From contig NZ_CP029295.1 in the NCBI RefSeq assembly GCF_003332325.1, positions 558,001 to 622,000 of the forward strand: 64,000 nucleotides of DNA. Reading direction: 5' to 3'. Position numbers and translations under genes: made by a program. Shown piece by piece: positions 1-9,872 of the stretch (position 1 is its first letter; each line of letters begins with the position of its first letter). The notes below the pieces were generated by a model. The model worked only from the letters and a program-made list of their open reading frames with translations, did not search any database and had not been told where the DNA came from. Source of the stretch: [Mycoplasma] phocae. Lineage in GTDB: Bacteria > Bacillota_I > Bacilli_A > Mycoplasmatales > Metamycoplasmataceae.

Positions 1-31
1 TGAAATTTTTGAATACTCATTTAATAAATAT

Positions 32-3000
32 GTTTTATCTTGCTTGAAAATAGCATAGCACTAAAATAATTCAACTAAATATTTAAAATTCAATGAAGTT
101 TTATCTTGCTTGAAAATAGCATAGCACTAAAATTATGTTTAAATTCGTTATTAATGCTATTCATGTTTTATCTTGCTTGAAAATAGCATAGCACTAAAAT
201 AATTCAACTAAATATTTAAAATCCAATGAAGTTTTATCTTGCTTGAAAATAGCATAGCACTAAAATGCAAATATGATTATTTTATCAGGACTAATAGTTT
301 TATCTTGCTTGAAAATAGCATAGCACTAAAATAATCAAAAAATAAATATAAAAAATGTAACTGTTTTATCTTGCTTGAAAATAGCATAGCACTAAAATTT
401 ATCGGTTTGGTTCAGTCTGGATATTTATGTTTTATCTTGCTTGAAAATAGCATAGCACTAAAATAAAAGGAGATCACTCAACTGCTTCACTAAAGTTTTA
501 TCTTGCTTGAAAATAGCATAGCACTAAAATTAGAAAACGATGTTCTATTTTGCGTCTTTTGTTTTATCTTGCTTGAAAATAGCATAGCACTAAAATATTG
601 AACAAGACGCCGACGTGGTTTTATTTGTTTTATCTTGCTTGAAAATAGCATAGCACTAAAATTAAAATGAGCAAATTTACCGAAAAAGAAAAGTTTTATC
701 TTGCTTGAAAATAGCATAGCACTAAAATATATTCATCAAAGCTATATTAAAATTTTGTGTTTTATCTTGCTTGAAAATAGCATAGCACTAAAATATAGAA
801 AAGCAAACTACACAAATCTTAAACGTTTTATCTTGCTTGAAAATAGCATAGCACTAAAATAATGAGTATTAACACATTTATCACATTATAAGTTTTATCT
901 TGCTTGAAAATAGCATAGCACTAAAATACCGCTGGTGCTGATATCGCTATTACTATTGTTTTATCTTGCTTGAAAATAGCATAGCACTAAAATTCTTCAG
1001 ACACAACATATATTTCAATTGAAGTTTTATCTTGCTTGAAAATAGCATAGCACTAAAATCGCTATTGCTTTCAGTTTTATCAGCAAATAGGTTTTATCTT
1101 GCTTGAAAATAGCATAGCACTAAAATCCTATCGCCAAAAGCTTTTAAAATATTATTGTTTTATCTTGCTTGAAAATAGCATAGCACTAAAATATAAGTGT
1201 TATAGTGTATAAATTAAAACATGTTTTATCTTGCTTGAAAATAGCATAGCACTAAAATATTTATATATTGATTTTAGTGGTACAAATTGTTTTATCTTGC
1301 TTGAAAATAGCATAGCACTAAAATAACCACCGTCATCATAATCTCAGTAAACTCGTTTTATCTTGCTTGAAAATAGCATAGCACTAAAATATAAACGTTG
1401 TAAATTTTAATCTTGCCAAAGTTTTATCTTGCTTGAAAATAGCATAGCACTAAAATTAGACAAATCTTTGGCTTGAGTGAAGTTTCTGTTTTATCTTGCT
1501 TGAAAATAGCATAGCACTAAAATTAAACGCATTAAAAGAGCCGATAACAATAGTTTTATCTTGCTTGAAAATAGCATAGCACTAAAATTGATTTTATTTA
1601 GTCATCACTCGTAAAGCTTGTTTTATCTTGCTTGAAAATAGCATAGCACTAAAATTAATTTAACTCCATTCACAGCGGTATTAATGTTTTATCTTGCTTG
1701 AAAATAGCATAGCACTAAAATGTGGATTCTATTTTAGAAAATAATTTTAGAGTTTTATCTTGCTTGAAAATAGCATAGCACTAAAATAGAAATGTAAAAA
1801 CTAAATTTTTTTAATATGTTTTATCTTGCTTGAAAATAGCATAGCACTAAAATGTATATGCGATAATTCATTCTTTGATAATTGTTTTATCTTGCTTGAA
1901 AATAGCATAGCACTAAAATGCCACTAGTTGTGGTCTCTTGTGAAGAAGAGTTTTATCTTGCTTGAAAATAGCATAGCACTAAAATAGATTTTGATTGCTA
2001 TTAAATTGAAAAATTGGTTTTATCTTGCTTGAAAATAGCATAGCACTAAAATTAAAAAATGGGGAAAGAAGTTAATAGAATTTGTTTTATCTTGCTTGAA
2101 AATAGCATAGCACTAAAATATTATTAGGTCATACCCTTCAAATTCATATGTTTTATCTTGCTTGAAAATAGCATAGCACTAAAATAGTACTATTTGTTGG
2201 ATTTAACAAAGCGTTAGTTTTATCTTGCTTGAAAATAGCATAGCACTAAAATCTATATCTTATATAAAGTTTGTAATTACTAGTTTTATCTTGCTTGAAA
2301 ATAGCATAGCACTAAAATGTATTTTCCACCACATTCTCTCAACCATTACTGTTTTATCTTGCTTGAAAATAGCATAGCACTAAAATTTCGATCAAGTCTG
2401 GAAGCAAATCAACCTTGTTTTATCTTGCTTGAAAATAGCATAGCACTAAAATCTAACTTTTTCCCATCTAAAATCAGAATTAGTTTTATCTTGCTTGAAA
2501 ATAGCATAGCACTAAAATGATCAAAATTTGGATTTAGTTTCGGCTGCTGTTTTATCTTGCTTGAAAATAGCATAGCACTAAAATTTTAAAGACATAAAAA
2601 ATCCTTTTTTGCCAGTTTTATCTTGCTTGAAAATAGCATAGCACTAAAATTAGTACCTTCCCTGATTTTAAAGATGAAGAGTTTTATCTTGCTTGAAAAT
2701 AGCATAGCACTAAAATGGAAAATGAGCTCTTTTTAAAATTGGACAAGTTTTATCTTGCTTGAAAATAGCATAGCACTAAAATAAAACTCTATTGATAATA
2801 TAACGTCCGTGGGTTTTATCTTGCTTGAAAATAGCATAGCACTAAAATTCAAATACACAAAATATCATTCAAAAAATTGTTTTATCTTGCTTGAAAATAG
2901 CATAGCACTAAAATAAAATTAAAACAAACGACGATGGCAAAGAAGTTTTATCTTGCTTGAAAATAGCATAGCACTAAAATTTGTTAAAAACTCATACTTT

Positions 3001-3178
3001 GGAAGAACCAGTTTTATCTTGCTTGAAAATAGCATAGCACTAAAATTTGAGTGATGTTTATGTTAAATGATATAATGTTTTATCTTGCTTGAAAATAGCA
3101 TAGCACTAAAATTTGTCAATGTCAATTGTTTTTCTTTGTATAGTTTTATCTTGCTTGAAAATAGCATAGCACTAAAAT
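32..3178 (-). CRISPR. Type II-A CRISPR array, 48 repeats, continues beyond left edge
   Basis: Forty-eight 36-nt repeats, all identical by eye, start at 32, 98, 165 and so on to 3143. The 47 complete spacers are mostly 30 nt, with several of 31 and single cases of 29 and 32. The window opens inside or at a further spacer (1-31), so the array continues to the left. In crRNA orientation (minus strand) the repeat begins ATTTTAGTGCTATGCT and ends AAGCAAGATAAAAC, closely matching the streptococcal type II-A repeat that begins GTTTTAGAGCTATGCT. This sets transcription right to left, in the same direction as cas9-cas1-cas2-csn2, with the leader at the right end. Spacers near 3143 should be the newest. 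No degenerate terminal repeat is seen, because the leader-distal end lies outside the window. Confidence 0.98.
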
Positions 3179-3239
3179 GTCAAATTTAGTATTTTTTCAA
3201 TAAAATTGAGTATTTTTTGACTAAATTAAATATTTTTTT
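3179..3239 (-). promoter_or_regulatory. CRISPR leader with three imperfect direct repeats
   Basis: Only 42 nt separate the csn2 stop from the first repeat. On the plus strand this stretch is three imperfect units of 19-21 nt, each ending in a run of T: 3179-3197, 3198-3218 and 3219-3239. The third unit overlaps the last codons of csn2. Read in the array direction, the leader ends ATTTGAC immediately before the first repeat. This resembles the ATTTGAG leader-anchoring sequence known from streptococcal type II-A loci, which directs new spacers to the first repeat. I see no clear promoter here, so the array may be read through from the cas operon or from a promoter inside csn2. Confidence 0.6.
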
Positions 3240-3985
3240 AGCTTAATTTGAATAAATTCATCATTTTTCAATATGTTAAAGGATTCATTAATTTCTAAAC
3301 TACTGTTTTGTTCACTCTCAACTCAGTTATGAATTGCTAAACCAGAATTTATACAAATTCCTTCGTTTCTTTCAACAATCGCACACTGTTCTAATTCATC
3401 AAAATTATTTGCAACTTTAAAAATGTTATTAGTTAAAATAATAAAATAGAATTTGCTTAAGTATTTTGTTAAATATTGAAAATTAACAAAATCAAGATTA
3501 TTTAAAATAATTATAGGTTTTGAAGAACTATCGGTCCCATAATTATTTAATCATTTGTCTAAATTATCTTTATTGATAAAAGCATCTTGATTAATGTCAA
3601 GTAAGTTTTTAAATAATTTACTTTTATCAAAATTTAGGTTAAGAAAATTAGGGTCAATTTGATTATTTATTTTTTCAAGTTCTTTAACTAAATATGGGAT
3701 ATTAATAAAAGTTCCATATTCTAATTTGTCATCATTTAAAATCATTTTGGTTAAAATATTTTTAGCGCTAAATGAATATAGATCGCTTAATTTAGTTAAA
3801 TTATCAATAATAATCGTATTTCTAATCGAAACATTAGTTCCTTCAATTCTAAAAATTGAATCCTGATTTTCAATTTCAAATTGAAAAAAACTTGCTAGTA
3901 ATTTATTAGAATTTTCATTTTGTATAGCTATTACACCATTAAATTCCGTTAATTCTAAAAATTTTAAATTCTTAATGTAAATCAT
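3221..3985 (-). CDS. csn2: Csn2-like type II-A adaptation protein
   Basis: A 254-residue protein read with TGA as Trp (one at 3551-3553). Its ATG overlaps the cas2 stop by one base (TAATG), so it is translationally coupled and is the last gene of the cas operon, next to the array leader. Csn2 is the hallmark of type II-A; it forms rings on DNA ends and assists Cas1-Cas2 in spacer capture. The identification rests mainly on position. The sequence has features compatible with the Csn2 fold (a hydrophobic strand PIIILNNLDFVN near residue 150), but no short diagnostic motif can be checked by eye. The length is somewhat greater than the streptococcal protein (about 220) and shorter than the long Csn2 variants (about 350). 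The stop (3221-3223) lies inside the leader repeats. Confidence 0.75.
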
Positions 3986-4290
3986 TATATTTCAATGTAC
4001 CTTTCTATATCATTTATATGTTCATTTATTGATTTTTCGCCGGATAGAATTTCAATGTCACCATATTGTTTTTCGGTGATAAGTAAAATCCTCACGTTTG
4101 ATTTTTTTGGAATAACTTTAATAATTTTTTCTTTTTCATAAGGGTATTGTGTATTTGATCCAATGCATTTTACATAAATAGAATATTGAATTCGATAGTA
4201 TCCTAATTTATATAAAGCATTACGAAATTTATTATATTGATCAATATTATCGTCATCAGTCGAAATGTCATACATGATAATAATTCTCAT
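3985..4290 (-). CDS. cas2: CRISPR-associated endoribonuclease-fold protein Cas2
   Basis: A 101-residue protein starting MRIIIMYDIS, the typical Cas2 first strand with the conserved Asp at position 8. It pairs with Cas1 as the structural core of the spacer integrase. I chose the ATG at 4290 rather than an in-frame TTG at 4314. The family begins at this strand, and the TTG would overlap the end of cas1. With the ATG, the gap to the cas1 stop (4295) is 4 nt. No good ribosome binding site precedes the ATG, so translation probably relies on coupling to cas1. Downstream it overlaps the csn2 ATG by one base. Confidence 0.93.
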   Translation of the reverse strand: MRIIIMYDISTDDDNIDQYNKFRNALYKLGYYRIQYSIYVKCIGSNTQYPYEKEKIIKVIPKKSNVRILLITEKQYGDIEILSGEKSINEHINDIERYIEI

Positions 4291-4294
4291 ATAT

Positions 4295-5191
4295 CTATTT
4301 TGAATCTCAACCAATGACTAAATCCTCAAGTTCAACATTTTCAATGATGCCCTTAACTACATAATCAATATAATCAACGACTTTCATCGCTTTCCCTTTA
4401 ATTAAAATATGTTCCTGTAAAAATTCGAATAACCGTTTTTTAAAATCACGAAAATCAAATTTTTGAAATTGCATACGTTTTTGTATTCCTTCATAGACAA
4501 TCTTGTCTACAAAACAGCGAAGTGGTTCCATAAGATCAGAAGCCAATAAAAAGCCATTGTCAAAGCTTTTATGAAAAATGCCAATTCGATTGTCAAATCC
4601 TTTGGATACAATTGAACGACTAACATAGGCTAACATTACCGTATAACCATAGTTTAAAAATAAATTTATTCAGTCGTCATTATTATCCTTATCACGAATA
4701 AAATCTTCAGAAAAAATTGCCCTAAAATAAACTTTTGCCGCCAAACCTTCACGGTTTGTGGTATCCCATAATTTAACTTGCTCGCTATATTCTTGCAATA
4801 ATTCGAGAACTTTTGGATTGTCTATTTTTAGCGATTTTAGTAAATTCAGCGAATTGATAATTTTTAGTTCAATTGTTCGCTTTCAAGTTATTGATTTATA
4901 ATAATCGTCTCATTTGATTTGTGATAGAAATACTTTATTGTTAAAATAACCATTAAGTGGTAAGATGTGTGCATATGGTAAATGCTTATAGTCACAAAAA
5001 ATAATGTTAACTTTTTCTTCAATTAGTTTATTAATTAATGGCACGCTTATCATCATTCGACTATTTTCAAAAATAATTGTTTCAATATTATTAGTTGGAA
5101 TCGTAATTTTTCCTTGCTCTTTTTTAATAATTAGATTACCAAGAAAAAGTGATAAATAATCACTTTCTGAAACATCGATAATTTTTTTCAT
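4295..5191 (-). CDS. cas1: CRISPR-associated integrase Cas1 (type II)
   Basis: A 298-residue protein once TGA codons (for example 4910-4912 and 4307-4309) are read as Trp. This is the usual size for type II-A Cas1 (about 290). The metal-binding residues are visible: Glu148 in REGLAAKVYF, His207 in IFHKSFD and Glu222 in SDLMEPLR. The protein should therefore be active as the spacer integrase with Cas2. It starts at an ATG preceded by a strong AAAAGGAGAC ribosome binding site. The gene has its own candidate promoter (TATAAT at 5236-5241). It is separated from cas9 by about 0.9 kb, unlike the tight cas9-cas1 spacing in most II-A loci. A TAG at 4295-4297 ends the frame just ahead of cas2. Confidence 0.96.
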
Positions 5192-5209
5192 ATTCTTGTC
5201 TCCTTTTAT

Positions 5210-5241
5210 GTTAGATTCTCTAACAAAAAAAGGATATTATA
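5210..5241 (-). promoter_or_regulatory. Candidate promoter and small inverted repeat ahead of cas1
   Basis: Reading leftward, a TATAAT hexamer (plus-strand 5236-5241) is followed, before the cas1 ribosome binding site, by a perfect inverted repeat GTTAGA-TTC-TCTAAC at 5210-5224. The -35 region is not convincing. The inverted repeat is placed where an operator or a small 5' UTR hairpin would sit. This promoter would drive cas1-cas2-csn2 apart from cas9. Confidence 0.45.
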
Positions 5242-5433
5242 ATTAGTTTTTATTTTAAATAAAATTTTATTATTTAATGTCTTTATACATTAATTTTTCT
5301 CTTTATTTGAAAAGAAAAAGTAATAATGTATAAAAATGCAATTTGCAATTAGGTCTCAAGAATATCAAAATAATAAAGATTTTAATTAAAATTTGAGTAT
5401 TAAAATCATATTAACATAATACTATTTTGATTT

Positions 5434-5470
5434 CCTTTAGAGCTATGCTATTTTAATTAGACAAAATAAC
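5434..5470. repeat. Orphan CRISPR-repeat-like element in the cas9-cas1 gap
   Basis: On the plus strand, 5436-5454 reads as the 5' half of the crRNA repeat: TTTAGAGCTATGCTATTTT against TTTAGTGCTATGCTATTTT of the array, one mismatch in 19. The 3' half (5455-5470) is only loosely similar. On the minus strand the element would be an anti-repeat. No neighbouring repeat copy or spacer unit is visible. It may be a decayed array copy, a relic of a second tracrRNA, or a regulatory target of the real tracrRNA. Confidence 0.6.
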
Positions 5471-5875
5471 CCACTGCTAAAATTTTTACGGAATAAGCAA
5501 TTTATATACTCGGAAATGAACAATGTTTTTATATGCTAAAACATTTTAAATTAAAAACTAAATACTGAAAACTAATAGCAAAAAATAGATTTGAAAGAGC
5601 TTTAATTCAATTAATTATCGATAACAAATATCGTTGTATCATATCACCAATACTAGGTTGGATATAAATTTCTAGAAAAACATAACCATTGGCAATTAAT
5701 ATCAATTAAAAAATTCTCATTAAAAATTAGATAATCAGAATAATTCCTTGAGAATATGCAGCAATAAAATGTTGATCCTAAAAATACAACAATTTATATT
5801 TTAAAATAATATAAGCGAAATCACAAATACATAAAGTATCGTAATTTAAAAAGAGTAATAAAAAATAGATTATAA

Positions 5876-5910
5876 AACTCCACATGATGTTTTTTACACA
5901 ATGTGGAGTT
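5876..5910. terminator. Stem-loop downstream of cas9, possible terminator
   Basis: A perfect 10-bp inverted repeat (AACTCCACAT at 5876-5885, ATGTGGAGTT at 5901-5910) lies about 175 nt past the cas9 stop. On the minus strand it is followed by TTTATAATC, which is only modestly T-rich. A second imperfect stem (CCTG...CAGG, 5933-5960) sits between it and cas9. They may end or process the cas9 transcript. Confidence 0.4.
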
Positions 5911-6084
5911 AATATTTAGATTATTTTTGATTCCTGTGCTGTGTTTTTACACAAATCAGGGTAGATTATAAATTTTAAATCTAAGCACCTAAAAGGTAAA
6001 AATTAAAATTTTAAATAATATCGTTAAATAAAAACTATAAAAAATTATCTATTAACATAATGTAAATTTAATTTAGGTTATTTT

Positions 6085-9000
6085 TTAAATTAGGTCTTTA
6101 TTATTTTTTACATAATTTTTTAATAAAACACTTGCTGCCTTTCTATAAGGTTTTACAATTTTTGATTTTTCACTATCAATTAATTTTTCGTTTTCCTCAC
6201 TTTTTTCATTTAATCTTAGACAAGAACAATATCTATATTCAATTCTTCTGTCTGAAGCCCCTACAATATAGATATCTCGTTTTTCTAAATTTTCTTCACT
6301 AAAATTTGTTAAAGTTGTTCCCTTATAAAAAACATCAATAATTTTATTTTCTTTTGGAATTTTATTTTTTTCTTTTTGGTATTCAAGAGCATCTTTTATA
6401 TAAATACTTTCATTGGCAAAATCAGGGCGAAGATCATTATTAAATTTATAAATTTTAGCATTTACTGGAATGTATGTGAATTTGTCTTTTTTATTCTTAT
6501 ATATTAGTAGCGCAACTCAATTAAAAGAATCTTTAAAGGATTTATTATTCTGTTTTTTTACTAAGTGTGCGTTATCTTTTGGGATTATATTTCCCAAAAT
6601 TTTTACTTTTTTAATATATTTAAAACCATTTGGAGTTTTAATAATTAGTGATTTTCGGTTTTTACTACTTAAAAAGGTTTTGGCCTCTTCTTTAAATTTT
6701 GTTGGATCCTTACATAATTCATTTGCATATTCCTCGAACAATTTATGTGTGTACATTACAAACGCATTTGTTTTAAAGTTTTTATATTCATTTCAAATTT
6801 TCAAAATGTCGTTAAATTCTTGAGGATGAGATATTTTCATTAAAATTTTATTTTGGTCTTCTTTTCCTTCTAAATAATCGTAAATATTAAAAATTGATTT
6901 TCTTTCGATTTTTTGAATATTGTTTTCATCAACTTCACGTAATGAATATAGACTGCTATTAAATAATTCAATATTATAGTCCCTAGTTAATTTTCTTGAA
7001 TACTTAATTTTTTGTAAAATCCTATCAAGATTAGGATTTTTAACATCGCTAATTAGCGAATTATAAACCTTCTCAGAAACAATATTTAAATTTCTAGTAT
7101 AGTCTTCTACACGACAGACAACTTCTCCGGTCTCTGAGTTAATAATATGTTTGTTTAGAACATAGAAACTATCAATATCTAGAGAAAATTTTTTTCCTCA
7201 AAATGGTTTCATATTATTTGCTGCAATTGCTAGAATACTTGCATCAATTGCGTGATGATAATATTTATTTCTATCCTTCGTGAATTTTAGTCCGTTTTTA
7301 TTATCTTTATCTTCACGGTATTTGAATATCAAATTGTTAACATATTTACGTACTAAACTAGTGAAACGTCCTCTAATTGGAGTGATTGTAAATTGTTTAT
7401 CGTGTAATTCTGAATATTTGTATAATTGTTCTAAAAATAGTTTTGAAGCATACCTTGTATCATTTAGATTTCTTTGAACAAAACCTAGTTTATCTTGATC
7501 GGTCAATGGATCATGTAGCAGATTTTTGCGTTTTCTTTCATAATCTTTTCTTTTTTCGTCAAAAAATTTATTTTCTTTATTTAATCAACTGTTTAAATTA
7601 TTCTTCATTTTGTTAAATTGTTCTTCATCTAAAAATTCCTTGGGAACACGTTTTCCTTTATTTTGATTTGATGAATAAAGCACTAAAACTTTGTTTGAAT
7701 TTGAATTGTCAAAACTATCACTTTCAGGAATAATATGATCAATTTGTGCATAATTGGGTTCTTTTATTACCCTTTCGATATCCATTTTTTTACCGACGTA
7801 TACATCTCATCCATCTTGTTGACAGTATAATAAAAGTTTTTCCTTAACGGAGGCACTGTAATTATTTCAATCGAAATCACTTTCATCACCTATTAATTTA
7901 GAATACTCTTCGCCAATTCATTTTGCTCTATCTTTATTTTTCCTGTTTTGTTCAGTAATTTTGTCACGTTCTTCTTTAGAATTTTTATCTCTTGGCATTT
8001 CAATACCGATTTTTTCAATATTGTAGATATCACCATATTTTTTCACAATTTTATTAAAAATTTTGATTGATTCTTGCATTGTATTTTTAACAGCTGGAGG
8101 TAAAATTGCATCATCTAAAAATTTAGAACTTAAATATTTAGAAACATTTTTTAGATCTTCTTCTTTTTTTTCACTAATTTCTAGTTTGTATGCTTCGCCT
8201 AATTTAGAATTAGAATCAAATTTTAAAGCTGTTAGTGATTTTCCGTCAAAAATATCATCAAGTGCTAAAGAAATTGCTTTTTGTGAAATCGAATGAGTTT
8301 GCGAAGTAGAAAATTTCGGATCAGATGCAATTGTATTAATGGTATTTTGAATGTCATTTTCATTAGTAAAATATTTGCTAAAAATTGAAAGATTATTATT
8401 GAATTCTTTAATTCTAGTTTCTAGTTGATTAGTTTCAAACAACACCATGAAAATTTTGTCAAAATCATCTAATCATTGACGATATGTTTCAAAATTTATA
8501 AGTGATAAATCAGCATTATTTTCAGCAAAAATTTTAATAATTTTAGCGATTGATTTTAGTTCAATGTATTTTTTATTATCATTTTTTAGTGAGTCGACTG
8601 TAATTAGATTTTCTTCTAATCCCGCATGAGATCTTAAGTATTTAATCAACATTGTGTTGGTAATGTTCGTATTCTTTTTATTAATAAACTCTTTAATTAA
8701 TTCATCAAATATAATTCGTTTTTTATCCTCTTTATCTAATTTCATTTCCGGAAATGGTTTACAACGAATATTATTTAAATCAGAAAGTACATCCAACATT
8801 TCGGCACTTGGCAAGTTTTTTGGTGCTCGATTTTCATTAGCAAAAACGCTGCATTTTCCGATCGTTTTTTCTCAAACTGATTCGTATTTTTGGTAAATTT
8901 TACCATCTTCCCCATATTCATAAATTCCATAAGGACTATAGCTATTAATACTCCCTGGTCCTTGTTGGAATGAACGTATATAGTTAAATAAATTAAAATA

Positions 9001-9684
9001 TTTTTCCTTAAATTTGTTAAACAGTTCTTCGTTGTACTCAGTTTTTTGAACATCGAAAATTTTTTCGATTTCTCTTATTCACATCTTATTCGAGAAGTGG
9101 CGATTATCATAAGCTTCCATACCATTATATCACTTGTTTTTTTCATAAAACTTCGCTTGAATGTTACTTGGAAATTCATTGGTATTAATAACCTTAATAC
9201 CTTTGTCTTTTTTATCGTTTGAATTTTTATCTGCTTTTTCAACATTTTCAACTGTTTCAACATTTTCAACTGTTTCAAAAAATGCACCACGATTTTTTAA
9301 ATGATCGTGTAAAATTCAGATTAGTTGCTTCGCTGAAATATCACCTTCTAAAGCTTGATTTTTGATTTCTAGAATATTAGGATGTGCTTGCGACATTTCC
9401 AAATAAATTTTTTGTACTTCGTCATAGTTTGTCATTTCTATATTAAATAAATCACGAAATTCATAAACTAGTTTACTATATTTTATACTTTTAAATTTTT
9501 TTCTCCGAATTGATCTTCTGATTGCTCGATAACCGCGGCGTTTAACTGCGAGTTCTGGCTCGCTAAATAATCTCGAACCAAGATCCAATACCTGATTATT
9601 ATCATTATTAATGATTGCCCAACCAACTGATCCAACTCCTAAGTCAAATCCGATTGATATGTTTATTTTTTCTTTATTATCCAT
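6085..9684 (-). CDS. cas9: CRISPR-associated endonuclease Cas9 (type II-A)
   Basis: A single frame of 1199 residues when TGA is read as Trp. It is the RNA-guided double-strand nuclease of the locus. RuvC-I lies at the N-terminus (IGFDLGVGSVGWAI, Asp14), followed by an arginine-rich bridge helix (RRGYRAIRRSIRRKK). RuvC-II has IGIEMPRDKN (Glu562). The HNH domain has IDHIIPES (Asp649, His650) and QNKGK (Asn675). RuvC-III has YYHHAIDAS (His810, Asp814). All residues equivalent to the catalytic set of the streptococcal enzyme are present, so it should cut. At about 1200 residues it is shorter than the 1368-residue S. pyogenes protein, mainly in the recognition lobe. It starts at an ATG with an AAAAAGGAGACC binding site. 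The tracrRNA is divergent from its start. The PAM cannot be read from this window. Confidence 0.98.
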
Positions 9685-9747
9685 AGGTCTCCTTTTTTAT
9701 TACATATATTTTAATTTTAATATTTTTTTTGTAATTATTGTTTTTAA

Positions 9748-9755
9748 TGTATAAT
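9748..9755 (+). promoter_or_regulatory. tracrRNA promoter (-10 element)
   Basis: TGTATAAT at 9748-9755, a perfect TATAAT with TG directly before it, lies upstream of the anti-repeat and points away from cas9. It predicts a start near 9762. A -35 element is not obvious in this AT-rich stretch. Confidence 0.6.
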
Positions 9756-9761
9756 TAATGC

Positions 9762-9872
9762 ATAGTACTTAAATAAAAAACTATTTTATCTTGCTTGAGA
9801 ATAGTATGTACTAAAACAAGGCGCTATTTTATATAGCTGCCGAAATCGCCCTTCCTAGTGAAGGGTTTTTTT
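9762..9872 (+). ncRNA. tracrRNA
   Basis: The anti-repeat (about 9782-9817) shares TTTTATCTTGCTTGA with the complement of the array repeat, then has a bulge or mismatches, then TACTAAAAC. It can therefore pair with the crRNA repeat along almost its whole length. It continues AAGGCGCTA, like the AAGGCTAG of the streptococcal tracrRNA. This forms a nexus-like hairpin at 9820-9841 (GGC-GCTA ... TAGC-T-GCC). A terminator hairpin follows (CCCTT at 9849-9853, AAGGG at 9861-9865) with a T run. It lies between cas9 and the next block, transcribed divergently from cas9. The 5' end is inferred from the promoter, and the primary transcript would be about 110 nt. Confidence 0.92.

Larger units (their letters stand above)
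5242..6084. other. 0.84-kb cas9-cas1 intergenic region without an intact gene
   Basis: This AT-rich stretch has no convincing coding sequence on either strand even when TGA is read as Trp. The longest open piece I see is a short hydrophobic minus-strand frame around 5540-5720 that is interrupted by a stop. It contains the orphan repeat-like element (5434-5470) and two stem-loops (5876-5910 and 5933-5960). It may mark an insertion or gene loss between cas9 and cas1. Confidence 0.6.

Noticed and set aside
490-2520. Short open frames inside the CRISPR array
   Set aside because: They arise from the repeat being open in one frame; their peptide repeats simply mirror the DNA repeat.
3985-4314. TTG at 4314 as the cas2 start
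   Set aside because: The ATG at 4290 begins exactly at the conserved Cas2 first strand and avoids overlapping cas1.
5540-5720. Short hydrophobic minus-strand frame in the cas9-cas1 gap
   Set aside because: Interrupted by a non-TGA stop, no ribosome binding site, and composition expected of AT-rich noncoding DNA.
8775-9290. Two long minus-strand frames overlapping cas9 in another phase, suggesting a frameshift
   Set aside because: The cas9 frame itself remains open through this part once TGA is read as Trp, so the other frames are shadows.
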